From Chitinophagaceae bacterium (GTDB taxonomy: Bacteria; Bacteroidota; Bacteroidia; Chitinophagales; Chitinophagaceae): a stretch of DNA of 64,000 bases. The first letter of the stretch is position 1; every line of letters starts with the position of its first letter. The notes beneath the pieces were generated by a model. That model worked only from the letters and a program-made list of their open reading frames with translations, was not told the origin of the DNA and did not search any database. The position numbers and the translations under genes were made by a program. The DNA lies in NCBI GenBank assembly GCA_016786845.1, contig JAEUVB010000009.1, positions 1-64,000 on the forward strand, written 5' to 3'. This document shows positions 30,722-39,532 of this stretch, piece after piece.

Positions 30722-32227
30722 TCAATGTACAATTTTATACACTTGTACTTGATTTATCCTTAATAGATAAATTCCGGAGGGGTAGGCCGACAAGTCTAAT
30801 TGCAGATGTTTTTTCAAAAGCCCTGAGGCCTGAGTCAACTTTTTACCGGTAATATCTATCAGTTCATAGGAATGAATATCATCGGGGTAATCTACCTCTA
30901 CCAAATTGATTCCCGGATTGGGGTATACTTTCGCCCGGGGTTGAGATTCTTCAGGGACTTCTAATGGCCAGCAAGTAATGCCTTGTGTGGCGATTTGCGT
31001 TGTGGCTGAGGCTTGTCGGCTGGCGATGAAAGGTTTCAGTCCGAAAATGGTCAAGCCACCCGGGCCGCTTGAGGTAATGTCATAATTAAAACTGGAATCA
31101 TAGGCGGCATTGGAATAGAATTTCTTGGGATCGGCATAAACAGAAGCTTGCAAAACCGTTCGCAATGAATCAATTTTCGGATCAAAATAATCGTTGGTAA
31201 AATCCTGTTTCAACGCACAATAGGCGTCATTATACATGTATTTGTAGGTCGAATTGGCCAGCATATTATTGCATAAGGGTCTGTTTGTAGCAGGATTTGA
31301 AAGATAATACATATCCAAGTCTTTTAATTGTGCAGTACTGAGACCATTTTTGAAACTTCCGAAAGCCTCATTATTGTCCCAGGATATCCATTGAAATAGA
31401 TTCGTGACCGTATCATGATACAGAAAATAATTATGGCCGCTGCCGATGTAAGAATCTAATGAAGAAAAGAGGTTGCTGGCCGCCCAATATTTTACAAATC
31501 CGGATGTATTGAGTTTGCTATCGAGAGTAGGGTAGAGTGACGCAATGGGAGTATTTTTCAGTATATCGATCAAACCAATGAGATCTGACCAGTCGTTGGT
31601 GGTTGAGTTGTTTTTTAATTCATAATCCGATTCGTACAAACTTTGAGTCGTGCTACCTTTCCAGCGCAAATCGCCATGTGGATCTCCTTTGAATAAATTA
31701 CCATCGTTGCTGTTGAACCAGGCTTTACAAAATTCATCATCCACTTCTTCAACCACATTGTAAAGTCCCCACAACTGATTATTCATATACACATTACAAT
31801 AGGTCACACGGGGTGCAGGTATACCATGACTGATCATGAAATCGTTACTGAGTTTTTCCCGCATAAATGAGGGGTCCTTAAATCCATTATTGAAATTCAG
31901 TTTCTTCAGGCCATGGATATCCTGCCCGGCAACGAATTCGTTGAAATCCAGTTTGAATGACTTTTTTTGACTTGGGTTATTGAAAGAAGAATTGCCCTTC
32001 GCTTTCACCCCGACTTGCGTATAAATTTCTCCGTTAAAATTGATATCCACTTTCAGATAGACATCATTGTTGTAAGAATAGATGAGGGAGTCGTAAAATG
32101 AGGGGTATGGGAAAGTGATGTAGAGATTATGGATATAGTTCATATTGAAAATCGAATCGCCATTCCCTGCTATGGAAATTTTGGTGAAGGATATGAACAC
32201 GAGGATAAATAGAAAAATTCTTTTCAT
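30722..32227 (-). CDS. CotH-kinase family protein with T9SS sorting domain
   Basis: 501 residues. Signal peptide (about 1-20). The CotH-type kinase fold spans about 50-400: VGVKAKGNSSFNNPSQKKSFKLDF (an RGNSS-like element and the KKSFKLKF lysine), LRWKG, and NYFLYHDTVTNLFQWISWDNNEAFG carrying the late Asp expected at the metal site. CotH kinases phosphorylate secreted proteins in Bacillus spores; in Bacteroidota the substrate is unknown. The C-terminus (about 430-501; VYPNPGINLVEV ... YPSGIYLLRI) is a T9SS type A sorting domain, so it is exported to the surface. It may belong to the operon above it (60 bases from the GT2 gene) or be independent. Confidence 0.85.
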   Translation of the reverse strand: MKRIFLFILVFISFTKISIAGNGDSIFNMNYIHNLYITFPYPSFYDSLIYSYNNDVYLKVDINFNGEIYTQVGVKAKGNSSFNNPSQKKSFKLDFNEFVAGQDIHGLKKLNFNNGFKDPSFMREKLSNDFMISHGIPAPRVTYCNVYMNNQLWGLYNVVEEVDDEFCKAWFNSNDGNLFKGDPHGDLRWKGSTTQSLYESDYELKNNSTTNDWSDLIGLIDILKNTPIASLYPTLDSKLNTSGFVKYWAASNLFSSLDSYIGSGHNYFLYHDTVTNLFQWISWDNNEAFGSFKNGLSTAQLKDLDMYYLSNPATNRPLCNNMLANSTYKYMYNDAYCALKQDFTNDYFDPKIDSLRTVLQASVYADPKKFYSNAAYDSSFNYDITSSGPGGLTIFGLKPFIASRQASATTQIATQGITCWPLEVPEESQPRAKVYPNPGINLVEVDYPDDIHSYELIDITGKKLTQASGLLKKHLQLDLSAYPSGIYLLRINQVQVYKIVH

Positions 32228-32287
32228 AGGATAGGAGTTTCAAGGTTAAGACCTTTAAAAATAGGAAAAGTTTATTTGCCTAAGCCC

Positions 32288-33229
32288 TTAAAAGCCGATC
32301 TTCTCATCGATATTATAGTGGTTGCGATCGGCTGAATTTCGGGTAATGAGTTCGCCCAAAAAACCTGCTAAAAACAGCTGAGTACCAATCACCAGAGAGA
32401 TAATACCCACATAAAATAAAGGGCGTTCAGTCATTTTATATTGCATAAAGGCGAATTTGGCGATGGCCAGATAGATCCAAATGCCTGCACCCAAAAGAAA
32501 CACGATACTGCCCCAGAGACCAAAAACGTGCATGGGTTTCTTGCCATATTTACCAATAAATAATATGGAAGCAAGGTCAAGAAATCCGTTGACAAACCGT
32601 TCCCAGCCAAATTTGCTCACGCCATATTTTCGGGCTTGATGGACAACCGGCTTTTCCGTAATCTTCCGAAATCCGGCCCATTTGGCGAGTACCGGTATGT
32701 AGCGATGCATTTCACCATAAACTTCAATCGATTGAACCACTTTGCGACGGTAGATTTTCAAACCGCAATTCATATCATGTAATTTCACACCACTCATTTT
32801 ACCCGTCACATAATTGTATAATTTGGAAGGTAAGTTTTTCGTCAAAGCATTGTCATATCGCTTCTTTTTCCAACCGCTGACAATATCAAATCCACCTTCA
32901 CGGATCATCTGATAAAGAGAAGGGATTTCATCCGGAGAATCCTGTAAGTCGGCATCCATGGTAATAATATAATCGCCCTGGGCGGCTTTAAATCCTTCAT
33001 TGAGGGCGGCAGATTTTCCATAGTTGCGAAGAAATCTGATTCCTTTCACGAAGGCAGATTTTTGTTGTAATTGACTGACTACTTCCCAGCTGTTATCCGT
33101 ACTTCCATCATCAATTAATATAACCTCATAACTGAATTGGTTAGCTGACATCACCTGACCAATCCAGGAGATTAATTCAGGTAAAGATTCTTCTTCGTTG
33201 TATAAGGGGATGATGACGGATATATCCAA
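32288..33229 (-). CDS. Family 2 glycosyltransferase, DPM1/ArnC-like membrane type
   Basis: 313 residues. The GT-A domain (1-225) has VIIPLYNEEES, LIDDGSTDNS (Asp40-Asp41 for nucleotide binding) and the metal-binding DAD at 92-94 (ITMDADLQDSPDEIPSL). Two C-terminal transmembrane helices (about 230-257 and 272-300) anchor it. It resembles polyprenyl-phosphate sugar transferases that charge a lipid carrier with sugar from a nucleotide donor; the exact sugar is unknown. Three bases separate it from the DUF4199 gene, making it the last or penultimate gene of the minus-strand operon that begins at 36963. Confidence 0.9.
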   Translation of the reverse strand: MDISVIIPLYNEEESLPELISWIGQVMSANQFSYEVILIDDGSTDNSWEVVSQLQQKSAFVKGIRFLRNYGKSAALNEGFKAAQGDYIITMDADLQDSPDEIPSLYQMIREGGFDIVSGWKKKRYDNALTKNLPSKLYNYVTGKMSGVKLHDMNCGLKIYRRKVVQSIEVYGEMHRYIPVLAKWAGFRKITEKPVVHQARKYGVSKFGWERFVNGFLDLASILFIGKYGKKPMHVFGLWGSIVFLLGAGIWIYLAIAKFAFMQYKMTERPLFYVGIISLVIGTQLFLAGFLGELITRNSADRNHYNIDEKIGF

Positions 33230-33232
33230 AAT

Positions 33233-33637
33233 CTATTTTTTTGTAAAAGTATGAAAAATCATTGAGCTGAAAAATGAAGACAAGAGGCCGCTCAGACTAT
33301 AGGCAAATACATTCTTCATAATCATCCAGGTAAGGTTACTCATTGGCTGACCGGAGGGTGAAAAGAGAAAATAAAATAGCGTATTGCCCATTAACACCAC
33401 TACCAGGGTAGCCGCAACGGTTTTGAAACAATGGGTCAAAGCATCCATTAAAGAAATTCCGGCATAAAAACGATACAATAAAAAGCAAGAAATCAGGATA
33501 CCGATGAGTAAAAATAAAAATTGTAAGAGCGCCAGATTGGATCTCAGCCCGGGTTCGAATTTTTGTAAAATAAGAATGTACAATATAATGGCCATACCCG
33601 TAAGGGTGCCCGTTCGTAAGGATATTTTTTTATTCAT
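33233..33637 (-). CDS. DUF4199-like membrane protein
   Basis: 134 residues with four predicted transmembrane helices (about 10-25, 36-55, 67-92 and 105-130) and a lysine-rich N-terminus. Size, topology and the FYAGISLMDALTHCFKT segment between helices fit DUF4199 proteins of Bacteroidota, of unknown function. It overlaps the upstream dihydroorotase-like gene by 8 bases and abuts the GT2 gene, so it is co-transcribed and probably translationally coupled. Family assignment is moderate. Confidence 0.65.
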   Translation of the reverse strand: MNKKISLRTGTLTGMAIILYILILQKFEPGLRSNLALLQFLFLLIGILISCFLLYRFYAGISLMDALTHCFKTVAATLVVVLMGNTLFYFLFSPSGQPMSNLTWMIMKNVFAYSLSGLLSSFFSSMIFHTFTKK

Positions 33638-34889
33638 AAATCGCTGTACGGTGATTATTTACGATGGCCAAAACCTTGCCGGTAAGTTCATGACCGAATA
33701 AAGGTGAATTCTTCGATTTGCTGAGGTTGCTCTGCTCATTAAACCGCCATTTTTCTGAAGTGGAAAAAACGGTTAAACAGGCCGGTTGTTTTTCTTCAAT
33801 TCCTTTATAGGCAACCTTGAGTATATTTCTTGGATTGGTAGTGAGCATTTCTATCCATCGTTCAATATTTACTTTAGCCTCACATTGAAGCAACATGGGT
33901 AATACGGTTTGCAGTCCGATCATGCCTGATGAAGCATATTCAAACTCGCGAACTTTGGCATCCCAGTCTTGAGGTATATGATGTGAGGCAATGCAATCGA
34001 TGGTACCATCTTCCACACCTTTGATCAATGCTTTGCGGTCGGCTTCGGTACGCAACGGTGGGTTTACTTTATAGAGACTGTCATATGTGTTTAAAGACGA
34101 ATCTGAAAATAACAAATGATAAGGTGTAACAGAGCAGCTGATATTCAATCCCTGTTTTTTTGCCTGACGAATCAAATCTAAAGACCGCTTGCTGCTAATG
34201 CCGGTCAGGTGCAGCGATGAATTAGTATATTTTAATAATTCCAGGTCACGTTGCACCATGATCCATTCTGAGATTGCCGGTTTTCCCTGTATCCCTAATT
34301 GGGTGGAGATTAGTCCTTCATTCATTAATCCATGGGGAGCCACACTAGTGTCTTCAGGAATTTGGAGGATGGTGCCCTGAAATGTTTTTATGTATTGAAG
34401 GGCTTTCAACATGAGACCTGTATGCTGCAATGGTTTTTTGCCATCACTAAAACACAGCGCTCCACTCAATTTCATATCATACATCTCGGCCAAATCTTTG
34501 CCTTCCGTATTTTTCGATACAGAGCCAATCGGGTGCAGTGTCACTAAATCCGATTTGCTTTTGATATATTCAACAGCTGATTTTCCGGAGGTCACAGGTT
34601 GGTTATTCGGAATCAGGCAAACATCTGTATATCCACCGGCTGCTGCGGCATGAGAACCGCTGAGCAAAGTTTCTTTCTGTTCATTTCCGGGATCGCAAAA
34701 ATCTGCAAAAAGATCAAACCAACCGATACTGATGTAGCAATTTTTAGCTTCAATGATTCTGGCACTTTTAGCGGCCAATTGATCACCAATGGATTCAATG
34801 ACCCCATTTTTAATCAGAATATCTTTTTTCTTAGCATGGAATTTAGAGCCCGGAGAAAGTATGATTGCTTTTTTGATAAGTAGCTGCAT
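33630..34889 (-). CDS. Dihydroorotase-like protein lacking metal ligands
   Basis: 419 residues, alignable end to end with type I dihydroorotase (the third step of pyrimidine synthesis), but the metal site is gone. The canonical DLHVHLREPG reads DLFADFCDPG (HxH replaced by F61 and D63); the HCED position reads IPED (Ile177); the second His of LHxxH reads Gly230 (LHLTGISS); the DHAPH aspartate reads Ser302 (ASHHIP). Only the FSD aspartate (Asp149) remains. This pattern resembles the non-catalytic PyrC' paralogues, which in Pseudomonas scaffold aspartate transcarbamylase; such divergent forms recur in Bacteroidota. A true pyrC is therefore expected elsewhere. Sixteen bases separate it from the BatA-like gene and it overlaps DUF4199. 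Confidence 0.85.
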   Translation of the reverse strand: MQLLIKKAIILSPGSKFHAKKKDILIKNGVIESIGDQLAAKSARIIEAKNCYISIGWFDLFADFCDPGNEQKETLLSGSHAAAAGGYTDVCLIPNNQPVTSGKSAVEYIKSKSDLVTLHPIGSVSKNTEGKDLAEMYDMKLSGALCFSDGKKPLQHTGLMLKALQYIKTFQGTILQIPEDTSVAPHGLMNEGLISTQLGIQGKPAISEWIMVQRDLELLKYTNSSLHLTGISSKRSLDLIRQAKKQGLNISCSVTPYHLLFSDSSLNTYDSLYKVNPPLRTEADRKALIKGVEDGTIDCIASHHIPQDWDAKVREFEYASSGMIGLQTVLPMLLQCEAKVNIERWIEMLTTNPRNILKVAYKGIEEKQPACLTVFSTSEKWRFNEQSNLSKSKNSPLFGHELTGKVLAIVNNHRTAIYE

Positions 34890-34905
34890 AAGCGTACGGT
34901 CTGTG

Positions 34906-36963
34906 TTATTTCATGAAGCGAATTAAAAGAATTTCAATCAGCAAGAATAACAGCGCTAATGTAATACAAACTTTCCATAGTGGTATACCATGTTGAAGTT
35001 CATTTATTCCGGCAGCGGCATTTATAGAGGCATCTATCCATTCCAGGTTCTTCAGTTTAAATTTGTTTTTCAATTCACTCAAAGGCCAATAAGCCAGTGC
35101 AGATTCTGCTCTGTCATAATTTACGCCGGTAAACACACTATCCTTACTGCCCGGTAAATAAATGCTGTAAAATCCTGCTTTGTCGGCACTTTGATTGATA
35201 TTGATTCTGACCTGACTTCCTATGGTTCTTTGCTCCGGTATAGCTTCTACACCATTGCCGATCATATGATAGATGGTCTTGTCATTGAGTTTTTTATTTT
35301 CAATATAAATACCGGTTTGCTTACCGATCGTTAAAGCATTCATACTATTACTCCCTTGCATGAAAGCCATCTTATAGATAAGGGGTAAAAACCAATAAGA
35401 TTTTGGAAAATCGCTGGACGTGAGATCAGCCGGTGAAGCACATAAATAGAGGTGGCCATTTTGGATATTAAAGACACTCAGAAAAGCATCTCCACCGGAA
35501 AAAGTAAATAATTTCATTTCACTGCTCAGTGCAGAACCACCGATGCGGAAATGTTTGTATACGGTTGGCAATTCAATATTTTCAGGAGTTTTTACAAAAA
35601 TATCCCTAAACAATGGATGCGCTTTACTGTAGTCCGAAACAATCGCTTTAGCCGTATCCATGTTTAAAAAAGTAGCCCCAATACTTTTTTGAAGAAAGGC
35701 ATTCAGTGAGGACAGGTTACTGCCTGAAGGCGGAAAAACCAAAACGCTGCCTCCGGATTGTAAATATTGATCCAAGGCTTCACTCATGGCGGCAGACAAG
35801 GTGGACACCCCGTTTAAGATGACCAAGGAATAATTGCTGACTAAGTCGGGTTGAACAGTTTGTACATTATGATTGTCCATCCGAAATTGAGTGCCGGGTT
35901 TAAAAACCGAACTCAAAAATGCATTGGCATTGGATTGATTCAAAATTAATACATTATAATTCGAATTCACTTTTGCCGCAATATGAAAGGTATCATCAAA
36001 ACTGACCGGATAATCTGTCAGCGATATTTTAATTTTTTGAATGCCGGCCACAGAAGGTGTAAAATTGAACGTTTCTATTTTCTGATCATTCGGTTTTAAG
36101 TTAACATTCAGCACACTTTTCATTTGATCATTAACTGAAAGATTGAGCGATGTGCTGACCTCTTCTGAACCAAAATTATTGATGCGGACCGTGAGTAAAT
36201 TCGGTTCATTCATCAGTAGGGAAGGCGTTTCAAAATAAGCGGTATCAATACTTAGATTATTTTTTTGATTGGCAGGAATCAACAGAAAATATTTCCGTAT
36301 CGAGTCAGTCCCGGAAAGTTCAGATGGGAAGTTGTTTTTCTGAAAATCTGAAATAAATATCAACTGTTGCTGTCGATCGGGTTCCGTGAGCAACAATTGT
36401 TTTTGCTTCTCCAAAATCGTTGCTACCGGCCTGGTTTTAGATGAAACATGAATAGGGCCAAGTTGTCGTAGTGCCTCATCACGGGTTAGAAAACGATTTT
36501 CCTGGTATGCAAAGTCGTTGGTTAATATTTGAAAACGGTCTCCCTTTGAATAGGAGCTGATTAATTCACGGGCCTTACCTTTTGCACGATCTAATAATGA
36601 TACCCCTTGTTCCTCGATACCCATGCTGAAGGAATTATCTATATATATACTTACCGCTTTGGGTCCTTGTTTTATTTTGGCCTGATCCTTTAGAAAAAAG
36701 GGTTGTGCAAAAGCCAAAACAAGCGCCAAAATCGCGAGAATACGGCTGGTAAGTATCAATAAATTCTTTAATCGGCTTTGTTTATGTGCTTGTTCCTGAA
36801 GTTCTTTCAAAAATCGAATGTCTGGAAATAATACTTTTTTATATTTCCGAAAATTAAAGAGATGGATGATAACGGGAATGGCAATGAGCAGGGCTGTAGT
36901 CAGGAAAATGGGGAAGAGGACATTCACGGTCGCAAAAATAAGGAAGGGATATCGAATAATCAT
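34906..36963 (-). CDS. BatA/vWA-domain membrane protein
   Basis: 685 residues from the ATG at 36963. The N-terminal BatA-type region has two membrane segments (about 14-36 and 67-90) around HLFNFRKYKKVLFPDIRFL. A von Willebrand A-like domain follows with the MIDAS motif DNSFS at 109-113. A long extracytoplasmic part contains a glutamine-amidotransferase-like stretch (about 330-430, DQYLQSGGSVLVFPP). A last membrane helix (about 662-682) ends the protein. The family is linked to aerotolerance (Bat) operons, but the role here is unknown. Relatives usually begin MNxLxPxF; here a GTG at 36927 would give exactly that (VNVLFPIF), so the true start may be 12 codons downstream. First gene of the operon with the dihydroorotase-like, DUF4199 and GT2 genes. 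Confidence 0.85.
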   Translation of the reverse strand: MIIRYPFLIFATVNVLFPIFLTTALLIAIPVIIHLFNFRKYKKVLFPDIRFLKELQEQAHKQSRLKNLLILTSRILAILALVLAFAQPFFLKDQAKIKQGPKAVSIYIDNSFSMGIEEQGVSLLDRAKGKARELISSYSKGDRFQILTNDFAYQENRFLTRDEALRQLGPIHVSSKTRPVATILEKQKQLLLTEPDRQQQLIFISDFQKNNFPSELSGTDSIRKYFLLIPANQKNNLSIDTAYFETPSLLMNEPNLLTVRINNFGSEEVSTSLNLSVNDQMKSVLNVNLKPNDQKIETFNFTPSVAGIQKIKISLTDYPVSFDDTFHIAAKVNSNYNVLILNQSNANAFLSSVFKPGTQFRMDNHNVQTVQPDLVSNYSLVILNGVSTLSAAMSEALDQYLQSGGSVLVFPPSGSNLSSLNAFLQKSIGATFLNMDTAKAIVSDYSKAHPLFRDIFVKTPENIELPTVYKHFRIGGSALSSEMKLFTFSGGDAFLSVFNIQNGHLYLCASPADLTSSDFPKSYWFLPLIYKMAFMQGSNSMNALTIGKQTGIYIENKKLNDKTIYHMIGNGVEAIPEQRTIGSQVRININQSADKAGFYSIYLPGSKDSVFTGVNYDRAESALAYWPLSELKNKFKLKNLEWIDASINAAAGINELQHGIPLWKVCITLALLFLLIEILLIRFMK

Positions 36964-37124
36964 TTAAAATATCAGTAAACAGACCGATTGTTGCCCGGTA
37001 GGAATTTTTCGCAAATGGCTGAAAGGGCGGGTATAAAGGGTAGCATACAAATTGAATCCGGATTGGGTTTAACTCTAATTTCAGGAATGATGAAAAAATA
37101 TTTTAATATTTCAAAACAAAAATT

Positions 37125-37132
37125 TACATTTG
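37125..37132 (+). promoter_or_regulatory. tuf promoter -7 element
   Basis: TACATTTG matches TAnnTTTG and lies 51 bases upstream of the tuf ATG in a very AT-rich stretch. A -33 TTG at the expected distance is not clear. Confidence 0.55.
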
Positions 37133-37183
37133 CAGTCCTTAAAAATAGAAAACTTAACAACACACTTTTAAAAACCTAATAAA

Positions 37184-38371
37184 ATGGCAAAAGAGACCTT
37201 TAAACGGGAGAAGCCCCATGTAAACATTGGTACTATTGGTCACGTTGATCATGGTAAAACAACCTTAACTGCAGCTATCACAGACATCTTATCAAGACAA
37301 GGTCTTGCTGAAAAGAAGAACTATGATGAGATCGATGGTGCACCGGAAGAAAAAGAGCGTGGTATCACGATCAATACAGCACACGTTGAGTATGCAACTG
37401 CCAATCGCCACTATGCACACGTGGATTGTCCAGGACACGCCGACTATGTAAAGAATATGATTACCGGTGCTGCCCAAATGGACGGAGCAATCCTGGTTGT
37501 TGCCGCTACAGATGGTCCAATGCCACAAACTCGTGAACATATCCTTTTGGCTCGCCAGGTAGGTGTACCACGTATGGTTGTGTTTATGAATAAAGTAGAC
37601 TTAGTAGACGATCCGGAATTATTGGAATTGGTTGAAATTGAAATCCGTGATCTTTTAAGTTCATATGGTTTTGATGGTGATAATACACCGATCATTCAAG
37701 GTTCTGCAACTGGTGCTTTGGCCGGTGAAGAACAATGGGTTGCTAAAGTTGTCGAATTAATGGCAGCTGTAGATGAGTATATTCCATTGCCTCCACGTCC
37801 GGTTGATATGGACTTCTTGATGTCAGTTGAGGACGTATTCTCTATCACAGGTCGTGGTACTGTTGCTACAGGACGTATCGAAAGAGGTCGTATTAAAGTA
37901 GGTGAAAACGTTGAAATCGTAGGTTTCAATGAAGAATCACTGAAATCAACTTGTACCGGTGTTGAGATGTTCCGTAAACTCCTCGATGAAGGTGAAGCTG
38001 GTGATAATGCCGGTTTACTTCTCCGTGGTATTGAGAAAACTCAAATCCGTCGTGGTATGGTTATCTGTAAACCAGGTTCCATTACACCACATACTGAATT
38101 CAAATGTGAAGTTTACGTATTGAGCAAAGAAGAAGGTGGACGTCATACTCCATTCTTTAATAAATATCGTCCTCAATTCTATTTCCGTACAACGGATATC
38201 ACTGGTGAAGTTGAATTGCCAGCAGGAACTGAGATGGTAATGCCTGGTGATAATGTAAGTTTGACTGTAAAACTGATTGGACCAATCGCGATGGAGAAAG
38301 GACTTAAGTTCTCTATCCGTGAAGGTGGCCGTACAGTAGGTGCAGGTCAGGTAACAGAGATCATCAAATAA
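37184..38371 (+). CDS. tuf: Elongation factor Tu
   Basis: 395 residues, complete. GTPase motifs: GHVDHGKT (19-26), RGITINTAH around 59-67 (switch I), DCPGH (80-84) and NKVD (135-138), followed by domains 2 and 3 ending [11 protein letters not shown]. It delivers aminoacyl-tRNA to the ribosome. Codon use is stronger toward a few codons than neighbours, as expected of a highly expressed gene. It heads the conserved tuf-trnW-secE-nusG cluster. A terminator-like hairpin follows 15 bases after the stop, so tuf can also be transcribed separately. Confidence 0.98.
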   Translation: MAKETFKREKPHVNIGTIGHVDHGKTTLTAAITDILSRQGLAEKKNYDEIDGAPEEKERGITINTAHVEYATANRHYAHVDCPGHADYVKNMITGAAQMDGAILVVAATDGPMPQTREHILLARQVGVPRMVVFMNKVDLVDDPELLELVEIEIRDLLSSYGFDGDNTPIIQGSATGALAGEEQWVAKVVELMAAVDEYIPLPPRPVDMDFLMSVEDVFSITGRGTVATGRIERGRIKVGENVEIVGFNEESLKSTCTGVEMFRKLLDEGEAGDNAGLLLRGIEKTQIRRGMVICKPGSITPHTEFKCEVYVLSKEEGGRHTPFFNKYRPQFYFRTTDITGEVELPAGTEMVMPGDNVSLTVKLIGPIAMEKGLKFSIREGGRTVGAGQVTEIIK

Positions 38372-38386
38372 TTGACTCTAATCTTC

Positions 38387-38450
38387 GTTGTCAGTTGATC
38401 CTTGTCGGTTTACCTAGTAAATTGTCAATTGTCAACTGACAACTTTTTTT
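38387..38450 (+). terminator. Rho-independent terminator after tuf
   Basis: GTTGTCAGTTGA (38387-38398) and TCAACTGACAAC (38432-38443) form a perfect 12-bp stem followed by TTTTTTT. A shorter internal alternative (TTGTCA with TGACAA) also exists. It sits between tuf and the tRNA gene and may attenuate read-through. Confidence 0.75.
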
Positions 38451-38521
38451 AAATACGTCCGCTCTTTTATTAATTCATTACTCGATTGAAAGCGCTTTAA
38501 AGTGCTAATTATCAATCAATT

Positions 38522-38592
38522 ACAGGCATGGTGCAACGGTAGCATACGGGTCTCCAAAACCTTTGATCTGGGTTCGAATCCTAGTGCCTGTG
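38522..38592 (+). tRNA. trnW: tRNA-Trp (anticodon CCA)
   Basis: The cloverleaf folds by eye: acceptor stem ACAGGCA/TGCCTGT, D arm GTGC/GCAT, anticodon loop CTCCAAA with CCA, T arm CTGGG-TTCGAAT-CCTAG, discriminator G. The 3' CCA is not encoded in full (CA then T), so it is added after transcription. The place between tuf and secE is the standard site of this gene in Bacteroidota. Confidence 0.95.
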
Positions 38593-38649
38593 CATATTTT
38601 TTACAATAAACCGGATAATTCCATCGAATTATTTTAATTTTATACTTCT

Positions 38650-38844
38650 ATGACAAAAATATTTAATTATTTCGAGCAGGCGTATGACGAGCTGATTCAT
38701 AAGGTAACCTGGCCAACTTGGTCAGAATTACAACAATCTACCTTGATCACTTTAGTCAGTGTTCTGTTGCTTACGGGTCTAATCTTTTTGATGGATGGTT
38801 CTTCAGAATTGGTTTTCGAAAATTTTTATAAGTTTTTTAAATAA
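38650..38844 (+). CDS. secE: Preprotein translocase subunit SecE
   Basis: 64 residues, normal for the single-helix bacterial form. A cytoplasmic amphipathic segment (YDELIHKVTWPTWSELQQST) carries the conserved KVTWPTW motif and is followed by one transmembrane helix (about 32-50). It clamps the SecYEG channel in the inner membrane. It is placed after trnW and five bases before nusG, so the two are translated from one message. Confidence 0.97.
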   Translation: MTKIFNYFEQAYDELIHKVTWPTWSELQQSTLITLVSVLLLTGLIFLMDGSSELVFENFYKFFK

Positions 38845-38849
38845 GTTTC

Positions 38850-39410
38850 ATGGAAACAACGCAAGAATTAGAAGCAAAATGGTTTGTGCTCCGTGTACTG
38901 AGTGGAAAAGAACGTAAAATTAAAGAGTATCTGGATGTAGAAGTTCGTCGTTCAGGATGGGGCAACAAAATATCGCAAATTTTGTGTCCGGTTGAAAAGG
39001 TATTTAAAGTACAGGCCGGTAAAAAAGTAATGCGTGAGAAAATTCTTTATCCTGGATATATTTTACTGGAAGCAACTACCGGTCGTCTGTCGGATGATAT
39101 TCTTCAGGCTATCAAAAATGTTACCGGAGTGATTCATTTTCTGGGTAAAGATCAACCCGATGCATTACGCAGAAGTGAAGTAAATAAAATGTTTGGTAAA
39201 ATGGATGAAATGGCGGAAAGCGGTGTTTCATTATCTGAACCATACATTATCGGCGAGACCGTTAAAATCGTTGATGGACCATTTAATGATTTCAATGGTA
39301 GTATTGAAGAAATTAATGAAGACAAAAAGAAATTAAAAGTGGTGGTGAAGATATTCGGCCGGGCGACTCCGGTGGAGCTCAACTTTATGCAAGTAGAAAA
39401 AGTTTCTTAA
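38850..39410 (+). CDS. nusG: Transcription termination/antitermination protein NusG
   Basis: 186 residues. The N-terminal NGN domain (about 8-115) begins KWFVLRVLSGKERKIKEYL with YPGYILLEA, and a C-terminal KOW domain (about 130-186) has VKIVDGPFNDFNGSIEEIN. It binds RNA polymerase and couples transcription with translation or Rho. Usually rplK-rplA-rplJ-rplL-rpoBC follow nusG in this phylum; here the message ends at a strong hairpin 16 bases after the stop and the next gene is on the other strand. Confidence 0.97.
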   Translation: METTQELEAKWFVLRVLSGKERKIKEYLDVEVRRSGWGNKISQILCPVEKVFKVQAGKKVMREKILYPGYILLEATTGRLSDDILQAIKNVTGVIHFLGKDQPDALRRSEVNKMFGKMDEMAESGVSLSEPYIIGETVKIVDGPFNDFNGSIEEINEDKKKLKVVVKIFGRATPVELNFMQVEKVS

Positions 39411-39425
39411 TTAATAAGATACCAT

Positions 39426-39468
39426 ATAAAAGAAAAGGTCGAATGATTCATTCGACCTTTTCTTTTAT
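39426..39468 (+). terminator. Bidirectional terminator between nusG and the SRPBCC gene
   Basis: A perfect 21-bp inverted repeat (39426-39446 with 39448-39468) with the core GGTCGAATGA/TCATTCGACC, flanked by AAAAGAAAA and TTTTCTTTT. It can end transcription from both sides of this convergent pair. Confidence 0.92.
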
Positions 39469-39532
39469 GTCTTAATATTTTCTCAATTGTAAAAGGGGAG
39501 TGGTATACACCTAATAGATTGAAATAATCATA

